A DNA stretch of 64,000 bases from Terriglobia bacterium (GTDB lineage Bacteria > Acidobacteriota > Terriglobia > Bryobacterales > Bryobacteraceae): NCBI GenBank assembly GCA_020073265.1, contig JAIQFN010000021.1:26873-90872 (forward strand), given 5' to 3'. The translations under genes and the position numbers were made by a program. Below, in pieces: positions 19,078 through 28,248 of this stretch; the first letter of the stretch is position 1; each line of letters opens with the position of its first letter. The notes below the pieces were generated by a model. That model did not search any database, was not told the DNA's origin, and was given only the letters and a program-made list of their open reading frames with translations.

Positions 19078-20913
19078 TCACAGCGCGCTGAGATTCCGCC
19101 GCGCTGTTGCTTCGTGCCCGAAAATGTCCGGAACATCCCCGGCGTACTTCAGATACAACTCGTACGCCGCCTTCGCCTCGGCACGCTTGCCCTGCTGCTG
19201 CAGGAACCGGCCGCGCAAGAACAGGTAGCGCGGAAAAATCAAGGGAGCAAACATCGGTTCCCCCGTATTAAGAGGCAACGGATAGGTACCCAGCAGCCGG
19301 TCGGCGTCGTGGATTCTATTCGTCTCCACGTAGGCCCACGCCAGCAGCATGCGAATCTGTCCGTCCGTGGACGGCGTGGTCTCGCGATACAGCGCCTCCA
19401 GCAACGGCGTAGCTTCTGCATACTTGCGCGCGAACAGCAGCGCGTAGGCGTCCGCCAGCGGCGACCCAGACGGACTCGCCGGCGGCTTCGCCATCACCCG
19501 GCACACCGCGCTCAAACTGCGCGCCCTCGGACTGACAGCCCCGCTCGCCGCACGATCCGCCAGTTCCCCCGCCGCCTTCCGGTCGCCGGTCATCAGTTTC
19601 CATACCGAAAGCTGGCTCCATCCCTGCGATTGACCGTCCGCATCCAGCGACGGAATGATTTTCTCGATCCCCTCCATCGCCGCTTTCCTGTGGCCTGTCA
19701 GAAACTCCCACTGCGTCAACTGGTACGCCCCCCGCCCCCGCTGATCGCCCTGGAAAAGCCCAGCGTACTTTTGAAAAAGCGCATCGCCGCCTTGAAGATC
19801 ACCCGCCAGCGCGCGGGCCTGTGCGGCCTTCACCAGCTCGGCTCCTCCGAACTGACCGCGATTCTTCTGATCCGCGTCCAGGAAGTACTTGGCGGCTCCA
19901 GCGAAGTCCCTCAGATAAAAGCTCACTTCCCCCAGCGAGTCGAGGCCGTTCACATTTCCCTGCGGAATCAGTTGCTGATAGTGCTCCAGCGCCTGCTTGG
20001 CCCCCGGAAGATCTTGTGCATAGGCCAGCGCGTAACCCAGCTCGTTCCAGGTCTGCGCCTCGTCGGGGTCCAAGCGCGCCGCTGCATCGTAATTTCGCGC
20101 GGCTTCCCGAAATTCCCGATCAGAAACTTGCAGCTCCGCCAGCTCCCGGAACACCTTCGAGTCGGCTGGGGTCAGGCGTGTCAGAGCTTCCAGCGCGCTC
20201 TTCCGCGCCTTACGATCGCCTCGTATGGACGCACCCGTGTAGTCGAGCTCCGCCCGCGCGATCGCGTCCGGCTGACCGTGTTCACCCGCCTCGATTACCC
20301 GCAGCGCTCCCGCGCGATCGCCGCTGGCTATGAGAACCCTGGCCCAATCCAGATAGGCCTGCGAGAATCGCGGGTCGGCCTTTGCAGCCGATTCGAACTC
20401 GCGCAGTATCTCCGATCGATCGCTCGCGCTTAGCGCCTTGCCATAAGCCCGAAAGGCGTCCTCATTGGCCGTCTGGAACGCACGAGCCGAGGGACTCAAC
20501 TTCTTCGCAACTGCGTTCACCAGCGGAAGCACGCCCTGCGCCACAGGCCCGCTCACTTCCAGGCTGTCCAGGGTCCTGGTTTTCCCCGGATCTTCAACGG
20601 TGGCGCGAATCTCCAGCCGCCCGTTGCGCTGATAGAAATAACCTTCCACCACCCGCGAAGCCTGCATCGTGTAGGCCGCGTTGACCGAATCGGCCGGCTG
20701 CGCATAAAGAGCCGGCGACCCGTTCAAATCGTTCACCACCGCCAGAGCGATGGCCCCACGCAGCCAATCCAGATCCGGATCCGCGCTCAAGTTTTCGAAC
20801 GGAACCACGGCCAGCCGCTCCGGTCCCTCCGCCGCGCGGCGTGCGCAACCAGGAAGCCAGACCGCAAGTGAAACAGTGCTGAGGAGTACGACGCCTCTAC
20901 ACCTACAGAACAC
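19078..20913 (-). CDS. TPR-repeat lipoprotein
   Basis: 611 residues from the GTG at 20913. The open frame extends about 82 codons further upstream, but that part overlaps the previous TPR gene and has no protein-like character. The N-terminus VFCRCRGVVLLSTVSLAVWL then PGC is a lipoprotein signal. Next comes a domain beginning LAVVPFENLSADPDLDWLRG, resembling the FlgO/TolB-like N-terminal segment often placed before TPRs, followed by many TPR units (FSQAYLDWARVLIASGDRAG, NYDAAARLDPDEAQTWNELG). Probably a periplasmic scaffold for an envelope complex. It overlaps the upstream TPR gene by 11 bp. Confidence 0.8.
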   Translation of the reverse strand: MFCRCRGVVLLSTVSLAVWLPGCARRAAEGPERLAVVPFENLSADPDLDWLRGAIALAVVNDLNGSPALYAQPADSVNAAYTMQASRVVEGYFYQRNGRLEIRATVEDPGKTRTLDSLEVSGPVAQGVLPLVNAVAKKLSPSARAFQTANEDAFRAYGKALSASDRSEILREFESAAKADPRFSQAYLDWARVLIASGDRAGALRVIEAGEHGQPDAIARAELDYTGASIRGDRKARKSALEALTRLTPADSKVFRELAELQVSDREFREAARNYDAAARLDPDEAQTWNELGYALAYAQDLPGAKQALEHYQQLIPQGNVNGLDSLGEVSFYLRDFAGAAKYFLDADQKNRGQFGGAELVKAAQARALAGDLQGGDALFQKYAGLFQGDQRGRGAYQLTQWEFLTGHRKAAMEGIEKIIPSLDADGQSQGWSQLSVWKLMTGDRKAAGELADRAASGAVSPRARSLSAVCRVMAKPPASPSGSPLADAYALLFARKYAEATPLLEALYRETTPSTDGQIRMLLAWAYVETNRIHDADRLLGTYPLPLNTGEPMFAPLIFPRYLFLRGRFLQQQGKRAEAKAAYELYLKYAGDVPDIFGHEATARRNLSAL

Positions 20914-21700
20914 GCAGCTCCATCGCCAGCAGTTCCTTGAACTCCGGAAGATCCTTGAGCGCGGCGAAGGCCGGGTCCTCGGCAATCTTCTTCCGCTCCT
21001 TGTAACCTTCCTCCAGCGCTTTGCGAATGTAGAGTAACGCCCGATCGTTTTGCCCGTTCCGGGCGTAGATCTGCGCCAGATAGTAGTGGAACTTGGCGCG
21101 CTCCTCCACGCTCCGCTCCTGAAGCAGGACCCCTTGCGTGCTGTGGCTCTCGAAAACATCCGGATCCAGCGACAGCGCCTGCTGCCACGATTCGGCAGCG
21201 CGCTGGTAATCTCGCCGGGCGAAATAGCCGGTTCCCAGGTTGCTCCACACCGAAGCCGCCTTGGGATTAATCCGCAGCGCCTTCTTGTACTCGTTCACCG
21301 CGCGGCGAAAGCTCTTGTGAGCATAGTAGACCGTCCCCAGGTTGTTAATGGCTTCGGAATACTGCGGATTGATTCGAATCGCTTGCCGGTAGTATTTCTC
21401 CGCCATGTTCAGTTCCAGCAATTGGTGATACGCGATCCCGGTCTTGTTCAAAAGCACGGCCGAATCCTTGGGACCTTCCTTATACGCCTCCGCCGCTTCC
21501 CGGTACATCTTGCGCGCCATGAGAATGTCGCCGCGCACCTCCGGCGTGATCGCCTGCTGAGGATTCTGCGGACGCGCGGGCGCCTGTCCCGGCGTGTCGC
21601 CTCTAAAGGAACTTTGCGCCGAAGCGGCCTCGAACGGGGCGCCGGGCAGCCATTGAACCGCCGCGATGCCAAAAACGATGCAGCACAGTTTGGAAGTCAC
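20903..21700 (-). CDS. Secreted TPR-repeat protein
   Basis: 265 residues. A signal-peptide-like N-terminus (MTSKLCCIVFGIAAVQWLPG) is followed by a Pro/Gln-rich linker and four to five TPRs (AEKYYRQAIRINPQYSEAIN, AVNEYKKALRINPKAASVWS, AAESWQQALSLDPDVFESHS). GTG start with GGGAGG about 6 nt upstream, so a conventional leader. It overlaps the following TPR lipoprotein gene by 11 bp; the pair is probably co-expressed in the envelope. The partner is unknown. Confidence 0.82.
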   Translation of the reverse strand: MTSKLCCIVFGIAAVQWLPGAPFEAASAQSSFRGDTPGQAPARPQNPQQAITPEVRGDILMARKMYREAAEAYKEGPKDSAVLLNKTGIAYHQLLELNMAEKYYRQAIRINPQYSEAINNLGTVYYAHKSFRRAVNEYKKALRINPKAASVWSNLGTGYFARRDYQRAAESWQQALSLDPDVFESHSTQGVLLQERSVEERAKFHYYLAQIYARNGQNDRALLYIRKALEEGYKERKKIAEDPAFAALKDLPEFKELLAMELRVL

Positions 21701-21844
21701 AGCCAGCCTCCCGGCGACGCACCTTCCGATGTCACGGAACCCGTTTCGCGCCGTATTCCGGCCTTGCGCGTGTTCCTCAAAAACATCAGACGTTCAATCC
21801 CGTAAATTGGTGCTTTCTTCCAGACTAGCAGGTCGGAAAAAAAC

Positions 21845-24355
21845 TTACCGGAATATGCCCCGAAGCCGTTGGAAGAAGCTTTTTCGCTTGGGCTGCTCGG
21901 GCGGGCGCGCGCCGGATTCAGGCGCCGCGGGCGGTGGAGTCTGTGCGGCGCGTTGTTGCAGTGAAGGAGCGGCCGGGCCCGCCGATGAAGCCTGATCGCC
22001 CGTGCGCGCCGGCGGCGCGGTCTCCCAGCTCGCCACCTGCGTAGCGCCTCCGCCATGCAATCTGCACGTCTCCACCGGCTGCGTGCCTTCGATGAAGTAC
22101 TCGGTTCGCACCTTCGGACACGCCGCCGTGGCGATCTGCCCCGTCAACGGATCTATCGGCACGCTCACCACGCCCGGAGGCGGCTGATATTCGCTCACGT
22201 CCCGGTATTCGCGATGCTCGTGCGCCCTTTTCATAAATTCCGTCCACACCGGCAAAGCCGACTTGGCTCCCTCCAGGTTCAGCTCGCGATTGTCGTCGAA
22301 GCCCACCCACACGATGCAGATCAGCTTGGATGTGAACCCGGCGAACCACCCGTCGTGCGACGTGCCGGTCTTGCCAGCCACCGGAAAATTGATGCCCCGC
22401 GACCACACGCTGGCGCCCGTACCGCTCCGCACCACTTCCTCGAGAAGCTGGTCCATCAGGAACGCCACGCGCGGATCCAGCACGTCTCGATGTTCCGCCG
22501 TGTTCTGGAACATCTGCGTCCCGCGGTCGCTGGTGATGGTGTTGATGAAGTACGGCTTGGAATAAACACCGTGGTTCGCGAATATCGTGTACGCGCCCGC
22601 GATTTCGAGCGGCGTCACTTCGTAGGCGCCCAGCGCCACCGCCGGCGTGGGTTGGATATCCAGGTTCAAACCCGCCCGGCGCGCCAGGTCCACCACCGCG
22701 CCATAGCCGGTCTCGTCGGCCACCTTCACCGTAGCCACGTTCAGCGAATGAGCCATGGCGTCGCGCAGCGACACCGCGCCGTAGAACTTGTGCTCGAAGT
22801 TGCTCGGTTCATAAGGCTTGCCATCGAACCAGAACGTGGTCGGCTCATCCTGAATCATCGTCGCCGGCGTCAGCACCTGCCCCCCGCCCGAGAACGCGGT
22901 GTTCAAGGCCGCCGCGTAGACAATCGGCTTGAACGACGATCCGGGCTGCCGCTTCGCCAGAATTCGGTTGAGCTGGCTGGTCCCGTAGTTCCGGCCGCCG
23001 ATCAGCGCGCGCACTTCCGCGGTCTGCGGATCCAAAGCGATCAAGGCGCACTGCGGGTCCGGATACTTCGGATCTTTCTTCTTCCGGTTTTGAATCCGCT
23101 TGTCCGCCTCTTCCATGCCGATCCGCACCGCTTCGGCCGCGTCCCGCTGCAGGTTCATGTCCAGCGTCGTGTAAACGCGATAAGAATTGGATTGAAAATT
23201 GTAATCCGGGAATTTCTCGAGCAGCGCGTCGTTCACCAGGTCGACGAAATACGGAGCCTCGGCCGCCTCGCCGATCCCCTTCGCCAGAACCATGGGCGAA
23301 GCCGCCGCGCGATCGTGTTCTTCATCGCTGATGTACTTGTTCTCCCGCATCGCCTTCAACACCACGTTGCGGCGCGCGCGGGCACGGTCCGGCCAGCGGA
23401 ACGGATTGATAAAACTGGGCTGCTGAATCAATCCCGCCAGCGTCGCGGCCTCCGGCAGCGTCAGGCGCGTGATGTCTTTGCCGAAATATACTTCCGCCGC
23501 TTCTCCGAATCCGCGAATGCCGAAACTGCCCCGATTCCCCAGCGGCACCTGGTTGGCGTAATACTCGAAGATCTTCTCCTTGCTGAGCTTCTGCTCCAGA
23601 TGCAGCGTGATCAGCACTTCGGGAATCTTGCGCCGCCAGGAGCGGTCGCTGCGGTTGAGAAACAGCATGCCGGCAAGCTGCATGCTGAGCGTGGAAGCGC
23701 CTTGCGCGTTCTGCCCGGTCTTCACATCCACGTACGCGGCCTTGATCACGCGAATCGGGTCAAACCCGGAGTGCTGGAAAAATCGCTTGTCCTCGGCCGA
23801 CACCACCGCATGCACCAGCACCGGCGGAATGTCTTCGTACTTCACCAGCCGGCGCTTCTCGCGGTTCTTGTCGAACAGGTTGGAGATCAGCACCGGCTCC
23901 AGCGTGTATTCGGTGCGCTCGGTGTTGTCGGCCAGCGAAATGATCTGCGACACCTTGCCGCCCCGCAGCTTGATCACACCCTCGTCGCGCTTGAAATAGG
24001 AGTCCGGCCCGGGATAGATGTCGATTTCGTCCGGCTTGAGAGTAAAGTACCCCATCCGGTTGTTGCGCGATTCGCTGTACCCGCTGTGCCGCAGTTCATT
24101 CGCGATTTCCGGCGGGCTGGTGGCATCCCCAACGGCCAATGTCCGCGGGGCCGCGAACAGCATGGACGTGTTCGCAAAAGGTCCCGCCTCCAGCTTGGCC
24201 TCGATGGCGCGCGCATAGCGGGAGTAATAGTAGGTGAATACCGCCAAACCGGCGGTCACACTCAGAACCAGGATCGCAAGTATGATCTTGCCGGCCGGGT
24301 GTAGGGCGAAGCGTACGGCGGAGGCTTTCTTGGGGACCTGAACTTTTACTGCCAC
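21845..24355 (-). CDS. Bifunctional penicillin-binding protein (class A, PBP1B-like)
   Basis: 836 residues. A short cytoplasmic tail and one membrane helix (about 23-45) are followed by a UB2H-like segment (about 60-160; FTLKPDEIDIYPGPDSYFKR). The GT51 glycosyltransferase has AVVSAEDKRFFQHSGFDP (catalytic Glu) and QGASTLSMQLAGML. The transpeptidase has QPGSSFKPIVYAAAL (SxxK), SLN in AHSLNVATVKVAD and GKTGTSHDGWFAGF (KTG). The C-terminal tail is Pro/Ala rich. It polymerises and crosslinks peptidoglycan in the periplasm. The likely start is GTG at 24355, with a GATAGT hexamer 6 nt upstream. Confidence 0.93.
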   Translation of the reverse strand: MAVKVQVPKKASAVRFALHPAGKIILAILVLSVTAGLAVFTYYYSRYARAIEAKLEAGPFANTSMLFAAPRTLAVGDATSPPEIANELRHSGYSESRNNRMGYFTLKPDEIDIYPGPDSYFKRDEGVIKLRGGKVSQIISLADNTERTEYTLEPVLISNLFDKNREKRRLVKYEDIPPVLVHAVVSAEDKRFFQHSGFDPIRVIKAAYVDVKTGQNAQGASTLSMQLAGMLFLNRSDRSWRRKIPEVLITLHLEQKLSKEKIFEYYANQVPLGNRGSFGIRGFGEAAEVYFGKDITRLTLPEAATLAGLIQQPSFINPFRWPDRARARRNVVLKAMRENKYISDEEHDRAAASPMVLAKGIGEAAEAPYFVDLVNDALLEKFPDYNFQSNSYRVYTTLDMNLQRDAAEAVRIGMEEADKRIQNRKKKDPKYPDPQCALIALDPQTAEVRALIGGRNYGTSQLNRILAKRQPGSSFKPIVYAAALNTAFSGGGQVLTPATMIQDEPTTFWFDGKPYEPSNFEHKFYGAVSLRDAMAHSLNVATVKVADETGYGAVVDLARRAGLNLDIQPTPAVALGAYEVTPLEIAGAYTIFANHGVYSKPYFINTITSDRGTQMFQNTAEHRDVLDPRVAFLMDQLLEEVVRSGTGASVWSRGINFPVAGKTGTSHDGWFAGFTSKLICIVWVGFDDNRELNLEGAKSALPVWTEFMKRAHEHREYRDVSEYQPPPGVVSVPIDPLTGQIATAACPKVRTEYFIEGTQPVETCRLHGGGATQVASWETAPPARTGDQASSAGPAAPSLQQRAAQTPPPAAPESGARPPEQPKRKSFFQRLRGIFR

Positions 24356-24361
24356 TCCACT

Positions 24362-24367
24362 ACTATC
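24362..24367 (-). promoter_or_regulatory. -10-like element (GATAGT) 6 nt before the PBP start
   Basis: On the minus strand GATAGT, AGTGGA, then GTG at 24355. It fits the window-wide spacing but matches the -10 consensus only 4/6, so it is weaker than the others. Repeat copy B lies immediately upstream. Confidence 0.3.
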
Positions 24368-24381
24368 TTCTCACGCCCCGG

Positions 24382-24404
24382 GTGGCGCACGCACTCGTGC
24401 GTGC
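24382..24404 (+). repeat. Bipartite hairpin repeat, copy B (first hairpin only)
   Basis: GTGGC lead and a perfect GCACGCA-CTCG-TGCGTGC hairpin. The sequence that should form the second hairpin (24405-24432) is degraded, keeping only scattered matches such as CGTTAACACG. It lies in the divergent gap between the PBP gene and the SBBP-repeat gene. Confidence 0.7.
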
Positions 24405-24461
24405 CGGGATCGTTAACACGCTCCAAGACGCGATGCCCGCAATACGCGAAAATGAATAGTG

Positions 24462-26891
24462 ATGCGCCGGGTCGCTTTTCTTCTGGCTGCAATCGGTCTG
24501 TTGCGGGCCGACCCGCCGGGCATGGTGTTCGCCACCTACCTGGGCGGCGGCGGCGCCGAAGTCGTGGGATCGGTCGCCACCGATGCCGGCGGCAACATCT
24601 ACATCGCCGGCCGCACCGACTCACCGGACTTCCCCCTCCGCAACCCCATCCAGTCCGTCTCCCACGCGTTTTCCCAACTGTTCATCACGAAATTCAGCCC
24701 CTCCGGCGACCTGATCTATTCCACCTACCTCGGCGGCTCGGCCAACGACGCCGCGGTTGCGATTGCCACCGACCCCGCCGGCAACGTGTACGTCACCGGC
24801 AACCTGCAGTCCGTCGATTTTCCCGTCAGTAACGCCTTCCAGCCCTCGAGCGGCGGCGGTGTCGACGCGTTCGTCCTCAAGCTGGACCCTAACGGCAACG
24901 TCCTCTACTCCACCTATCTCGGCGGCAAGCAAAACGATCTCGGCATGGCCATCACCGCCGACGCCCAGGGCAATGCCTACGTAACCGGCCGCACCGAGTC
25001 GCGCGATTTTCCGATCACTCCCGGCGCCTTCCAGGCCAAGGCCGGTACCAGTGTGCCCGATGCATTCGTCACCAAGCTCGACCCATCCGGCAAGCTGGTG
25101 TATTCCACTTTCCTCGGCGGAAGCGACGGCGACATCGCCTGGGGCATCGCCGTGGATGCCTCCGGACAGGCCCACATAGCCGGTGAAACAACGTCGCTCG
25201 ATTTTCCGGTTACCCCTGACGCGTTCCAACCCTGGAGCGGACGCGCCATTTCGCTCGGCGTCACCAGCTCCGATGCGTTCCTGACGAAACTCAGCGCCGA
25301 CGGCTCCTCGCTGATCTACTCCACCTATCTCGGCGGACCCGGAACGGACACCGCACGCGCGATCCGGCTGGATGCCAACGGAAACGCTTTCATCACCGGG
25401 ACCACCAGCGACGCCCGTCTGCCGATCCTGGGCGGCCAGCAGCAATATCTCGGGGGCGATGTCTATCTACTCAGTAGCGACGGCGGCGCAAGCTTCACAA
25501 CGCGGCGCACTGGTCTCGCCACCTCGTATGTCGGTCCCATCGTCTTCGATCCCGCCGCGCCTCCACGTGTCTACGCCGGAACCGCCCAAGGCGTGCTCCG
25601 CAGCGACGACGGCGGCGCCAACTGGACTCCCGCCGGCCTGGACCAATTCACCATCGATCAACTCGCCATCGACCCCACTAACGGCGCACTCTACGCCGGC
25701 ACCGATTACGGCGGCGGGCTCTTTCGCAGCACCGATCAAGGAGCCTCCTGGAAATCGCTCAACTCCGGCTTGCCCGGCATTACCGGCACCGCTCTCGAAT
25801 CGATTGCCGTGGATCCATCCGGCTCCGGCACGGTCTACGTCTATGCCGGTTTTCACGGAACTGGAGCCGGATTCGACCAGCCGCTGTTTCGGGTCACCGA
25901 CGACGGCGCAACCTGGACGCCAATCGGCAAAGGCCTACCCTCCACTCCCGAAGCGTTGCTCGTGAATCCCGCCGATGCAAGCGTGTTCGCCGGAACCACG
26001 GCGTTTTCCTTTTTCAGCTTCGGCGGCAGCGGCCTCAACATCCCCGGAACCGTCTATCACCGCCTCAACGACGATTGGCAGCAAAGCACCATCAACGACG
26101 ACATCCACGCTCTGGCCGCCTCCTCCACCACCGTGTATGCGGCCGGCCGCCAGTTCTTCAAGAGCGCCGACGGCGGCCAGACCTGGAGCTCCACGCCGCT
26201 CCCGGGCGATGGCCTGGTGCAGCAGTTGGCCATCGATCCGCGCAATCCATCCACCATCTACGCTCTCCGGGTGAACAACGACTCCCACGTCTCGCCACAA
26301 CTGCTCCGCAGCGATGACGGCGGCGACACCTGGCAGGGATCGGACGCCAGCAATCTCAACTCCATGGCAGTGAGCCCCTCGGACTCCACATTGCATGCCG
26401 GCACTTCCGCTTCCGCCGACGCGTTCATCGCAGAATTCGATCCCAGCGGCGCGCTGGTGTACTCAACTTTCCTGGGCGGCCCCGCCGCTGAGCGCGGCGA
26501 CGGCATTGCGGTCGACTCATCCGGCGCCGTCTATCTGATCGGATTCCTCGCCGACAACGTCGGCCCGGTCTCCACAAGTTTTGCGATCACTTACGACGGC
26601 GTCTCGTATCTGGCGCGCGCCGGCGACGGCGGCTATTCGATGCCCATCGGACGAACCACCAGCGCGACCGTCCTCAGTATTCCCAGTCGCGGCATAGCCA
26701 TCGCTCCCGACGGCGGCATCATAACGGTCATGATGGCCGCCGCGGACGGCCTGCCTGTCCAGAACGCCGTCCAACAGAATCTCCATGGGATCTCGGACGC
26801 CTACCTGGTGAAGTGGATGCCGGACATGCTCATGATGCCGCCGATGGTTACGCCCGGCACCGGTCCAGCTCTTCGACGATCTTCAAAATAA
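24462..26891 (+). CDS. Secreted SBBP-repeat protein with embedded BNR/Asp-box propeller
   Basis: About 809 residues from the ATG at 24462 (a GTG directly before it is also possible). Signal peptide MRRVAFLLAAIGLLRADPP. Five SBBP units run in tandem, each starting like IYSTYLGG and ending like GNVYVTG. Then come six BNR/Asp boxes (SSDGGASF, SDDGGANW, STDQGASW, TDDGATW, SADGGQTW, SDDGGDTW). A sixth SBBP unit (VYSTFLGGPAAERGDGIAVD) follows, and a short Met/Pro-rich tail. SBBP propellers are abundant in Solibacter-like genomes and have no known enzymatic function; extracellular binding is a reasonable guess. Its last 44 bp overlap the convergent cysC gene. Confidence 0.85.
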   Translation: MRRVAFLLAAIGLLRADPPGMVFATYLGGGGAEVVGSVATDAGGNIYIAGRTDSPDFPLRNPIQSVSHAFSQLFITKFSPSGDLIYSTYLGGSANDAAVAIATDPAGNVYVTGNLQSVDFPVSNAFQPSSGGGVDAFVLKLDPNGNVLYSTYLGGKQNDLGMAITADAQGNAYVTGRTESRDFPITPGAFQAKAGTSVPDAFVTKLDPSGKLVYSTFLGGSDGDIAWGIAVDASGQAHIAGETTSLDFPVTPDAFQPWSGRAISLGVTSSDAFLTKLSADGSSLIYSTYLGGPGTDTARAIRLDANGNAFITGTTSDARLPILGGQQQYLGGDVYLLSSDGGASFTTRRTGLATSYVGPIVFDPAAPPRVYAGTAQGVLRSDDGGANWTPAGLDQFTIDQLAIDPTNGALYAGTDYGGGLFRSTDQGASWKSLNSGLPGITGTALESIAVDPSGSGTVYVYAGFHGTGAGFDQPLFRVTDDGATWTPIGKGLPSTPEALLVNPADASVFAGTTAFSFFSFGGSGLNIPGTVYHRLNDDWQQSTINDDIHALAASSTTVYAAGRQFFKSADGGQTWSSTPLPGDGLVQQLAIDPRNPSTIYALRVNNDSHVSPQLLRSDDGGDTWQGSDASNLNSMAVSPSDSTLHAGTSASADAFIAEFDPSGALVYSTFLGGPAAERGDGIAVDSSGAVYLIGFLADNVGPVSTSFAITYDGVSYLARAGDGGYSMPIGRTTSATVLSIPSRGIAIAPDGGIITVMMAAADGLPVQNAVQQNLHGISDAYLVKWMPDMLMMPPMVTPGTGPALRRSSK

Positions 26892-27378
26892 CTTCGTCCG
26901 GATCGCCGATCCCGACGACGGCGACGTCCGGCCGCTCGGGCGGTTCGTAAGGATCGTTGACTCCGGTGAAATGCTCCAGCTTGCCGCTGCGAGCCAGCCG
27001 GTACAGCCCCTTCACGTCGCGAGCCTCGCAGATTTCCACTTGAGTGCTCACGTACACTTCGATGAAGCGCTCCGCACCCACCAGCCGGCGGGCTTCCTCG
27101 CGCGACTGGGCATACGGGCTGACCAGCGCGCAGATTGCGATCGCGCCGTCTGCGATCACATCACGCGCCGCCGCTGCCACCCTCAGAACGTTGGCGTGCC
27201 GGTGCTCGCGCGAGAACCCCAGGTCCGCCGACAGGCTGCTCCGAACCTGATCGCCGTCGAAGATCGCTACTCGCTCGCCCCGCGCCCGCAGATGTTCCGC
27301 CAGGTGCGTCGCCAGCGTGGTCTTGCCGGCGCAAGGCAGCCCCGTGAACCAGACGCACACCCCGCTCAAGGCAGCCAC
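26848..27378 (-). CDS. cysC: Adenylylsulfate (APS) kinase
   Basis: 176 residues, close to the usual CysC length. It phosphorylates APS to PAPS in the cytoplasm. Walker A is WFTGLPCAGKTTLA. The family motif FDGDQVRSSLSADLGFSREH, ICALVSPYAQSREEARRLVG and the C-terminal lid region KLEHFTGVNDPYEPPERPDV are all present. The gene follows a sulfotransferase gene with a 13-bp overlap, so the pair forms a PAPS-making and PAPS-using unit. No ATP sulfurylase (cysDN or sat) is in the window. Convergent 44-bp overlap with the SBBP gene. Confidence 0.93.
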   Translation of the reverse strand: MAALSGVCVWFTGLPCAGKTTLATHLAEHLRARGERVAIFDGDQVRSSLSADLGFSREHRHANVLRVAAAARDVIADGAIAICALVSPYAQSREEARRLVGAERFIEVYVSTQVEICEARDVKGLYRLARSGKLEHFTGVNDPYEPPERPDVAVVGIGDPDEVILKIVEELDRCRA

Positions 27379-28193
27379 CGCGAGAGATCCCGATCCAGCA
27401 ACGCCGCCAGGCGCTGCACGTCCTCGCGATAGTAGCTGGCCAGGTACGCGCGGTCTCGAGCGTCCATGGTCGATCCCGGCTCGCGCCCGGCCAGATGTCT
27501 CCGCGACATATCGGGCGCAAATTCCGCGTCGACGCCCAGAAAGCGCAGCACGTCCGCGATCACTCCCGGCGCATCGTCCCGGTAGTCGTCATAAAACAAG
27601 ATGCGCACATTCTCGAGCGGGAACAAATCCAGATACCGTTTCACCTGCTCGTGGTACAGACCCATCTCCAGAAACGGATGCATCAGCTCGAACTTGCCGC
27701 CGCTGTTCCGCAGGCTCTGGTCCACTTGCTCGCGGAACGAGTGGCGAATCACACCCTTGGTCACCCATTGCATGTATTGCGAGAACGCCCGCTCGGCGGG
27801 ATCGCGCAGGATCATCAGGATCCTGGCGTCCGGAATTTTCTGAAAAATGTTGGCCGCCGCGCTCTCCGACCACAAATAGCAGACGCTGGCTTCTCCGATG
27901 GCTTTTTCGTCCCGCGCGTTGCGGAACAACTTCAAGTAGTCGTCCCATTCCAGCCCCAGCGCACCGAAGCGCTTCTCCGACATCGGCCCCTCGAGATAGC
28001 GCCGCTGCTCCTCGAGATCCCGCGCGATCCGCTCCTGATGCTCTGCGTCGAAATTCTCCGCCCGGACTTCGGACGCGAAATAGTTCGGCTCCTTGATCGG
28101 GCTCATATAGACCTGCGGATGCTGATCCAGATAATGGTACAGCGAGGTTGTTCCGGCCTTAGGCGCGCCAACAATGAAAAAATTCGGCTGCAT
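27366..28193 (-). CDS. PAPS-dependent sulfotransferase
   Basis: 275 residues from the ATG at 28193; an ATG six codons upstream lies inside hairpin repeat D and is less likely. The 5'-phosphosulfate loop is FFIVGAPKAGTTSLYHYLDQ, followed by KEPNYFASE. The 3'-phosphate-binding region is ILMILRDPAERAFSQYMQWV, and QVKRYLDLFPLENVRILFYD is typical of bacterial sulfotransferases related to heparan N-deacetylase/N-sulfotransferase domains. It probably sulfates a carbohydrate or small molecule; the acceptor is unknown. It overlaps cysC by 13 bp. Confidence 0.9.
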   Translation of the reverse strand: MQPNFFIVGAPKAGTTSLYHYLDQHPQVYMSPIKEPNYFASEVRAENFDAEHQERIARDLEEQRRYLEGPMSEKRFGALGLEWDDYLKLFRNARDEKAIGEASVCYLWSESAAANIFQKIPDARILMILRDPAERAFSQYMQWVTKGVIRHSFREQVDQSLRNSGGKFELMHPFLEMGLYHEQVKRYLDLFPLENVRILFYDDYRDDAPGVIADVLRFLGVDAEFAPDMSRRHLAGREPGSTMDARDRAYLASYYREDVQRLAALLDRDLSRWLP

Positions 28194-28202
28194 TGTAGGG
28201 AT

Positions 28203-28248
28203 GTGGTGCACGCACTCGTGCGTGCCGCGTTCACACTCGTGTGAACGC
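28203..28248 (+). repeat. Bipartite hairpin repeat, copy D (near-perfect)
   Basis: GTGGT lead, then hairpin GCACGCA-CTCG-TGCGTGC, a C, then hairpin GCGTTCACA-CTCG-TGTGAACGC. Both loops read CTCG. It touches the stop codon of the M48 protease gene and precedes the sulfotransferase gene, so it could act as a 3'-end structure for the former. Confidence 0.9.

Noticed and set aside
22055..24304. 749-codon open frame on the plus strand
   Set aside because: Antisense shadow of the PBP gene. The minus-strand frame has all GT51 and transpeptidase motifs; this one is Arg/His-rich without domains.
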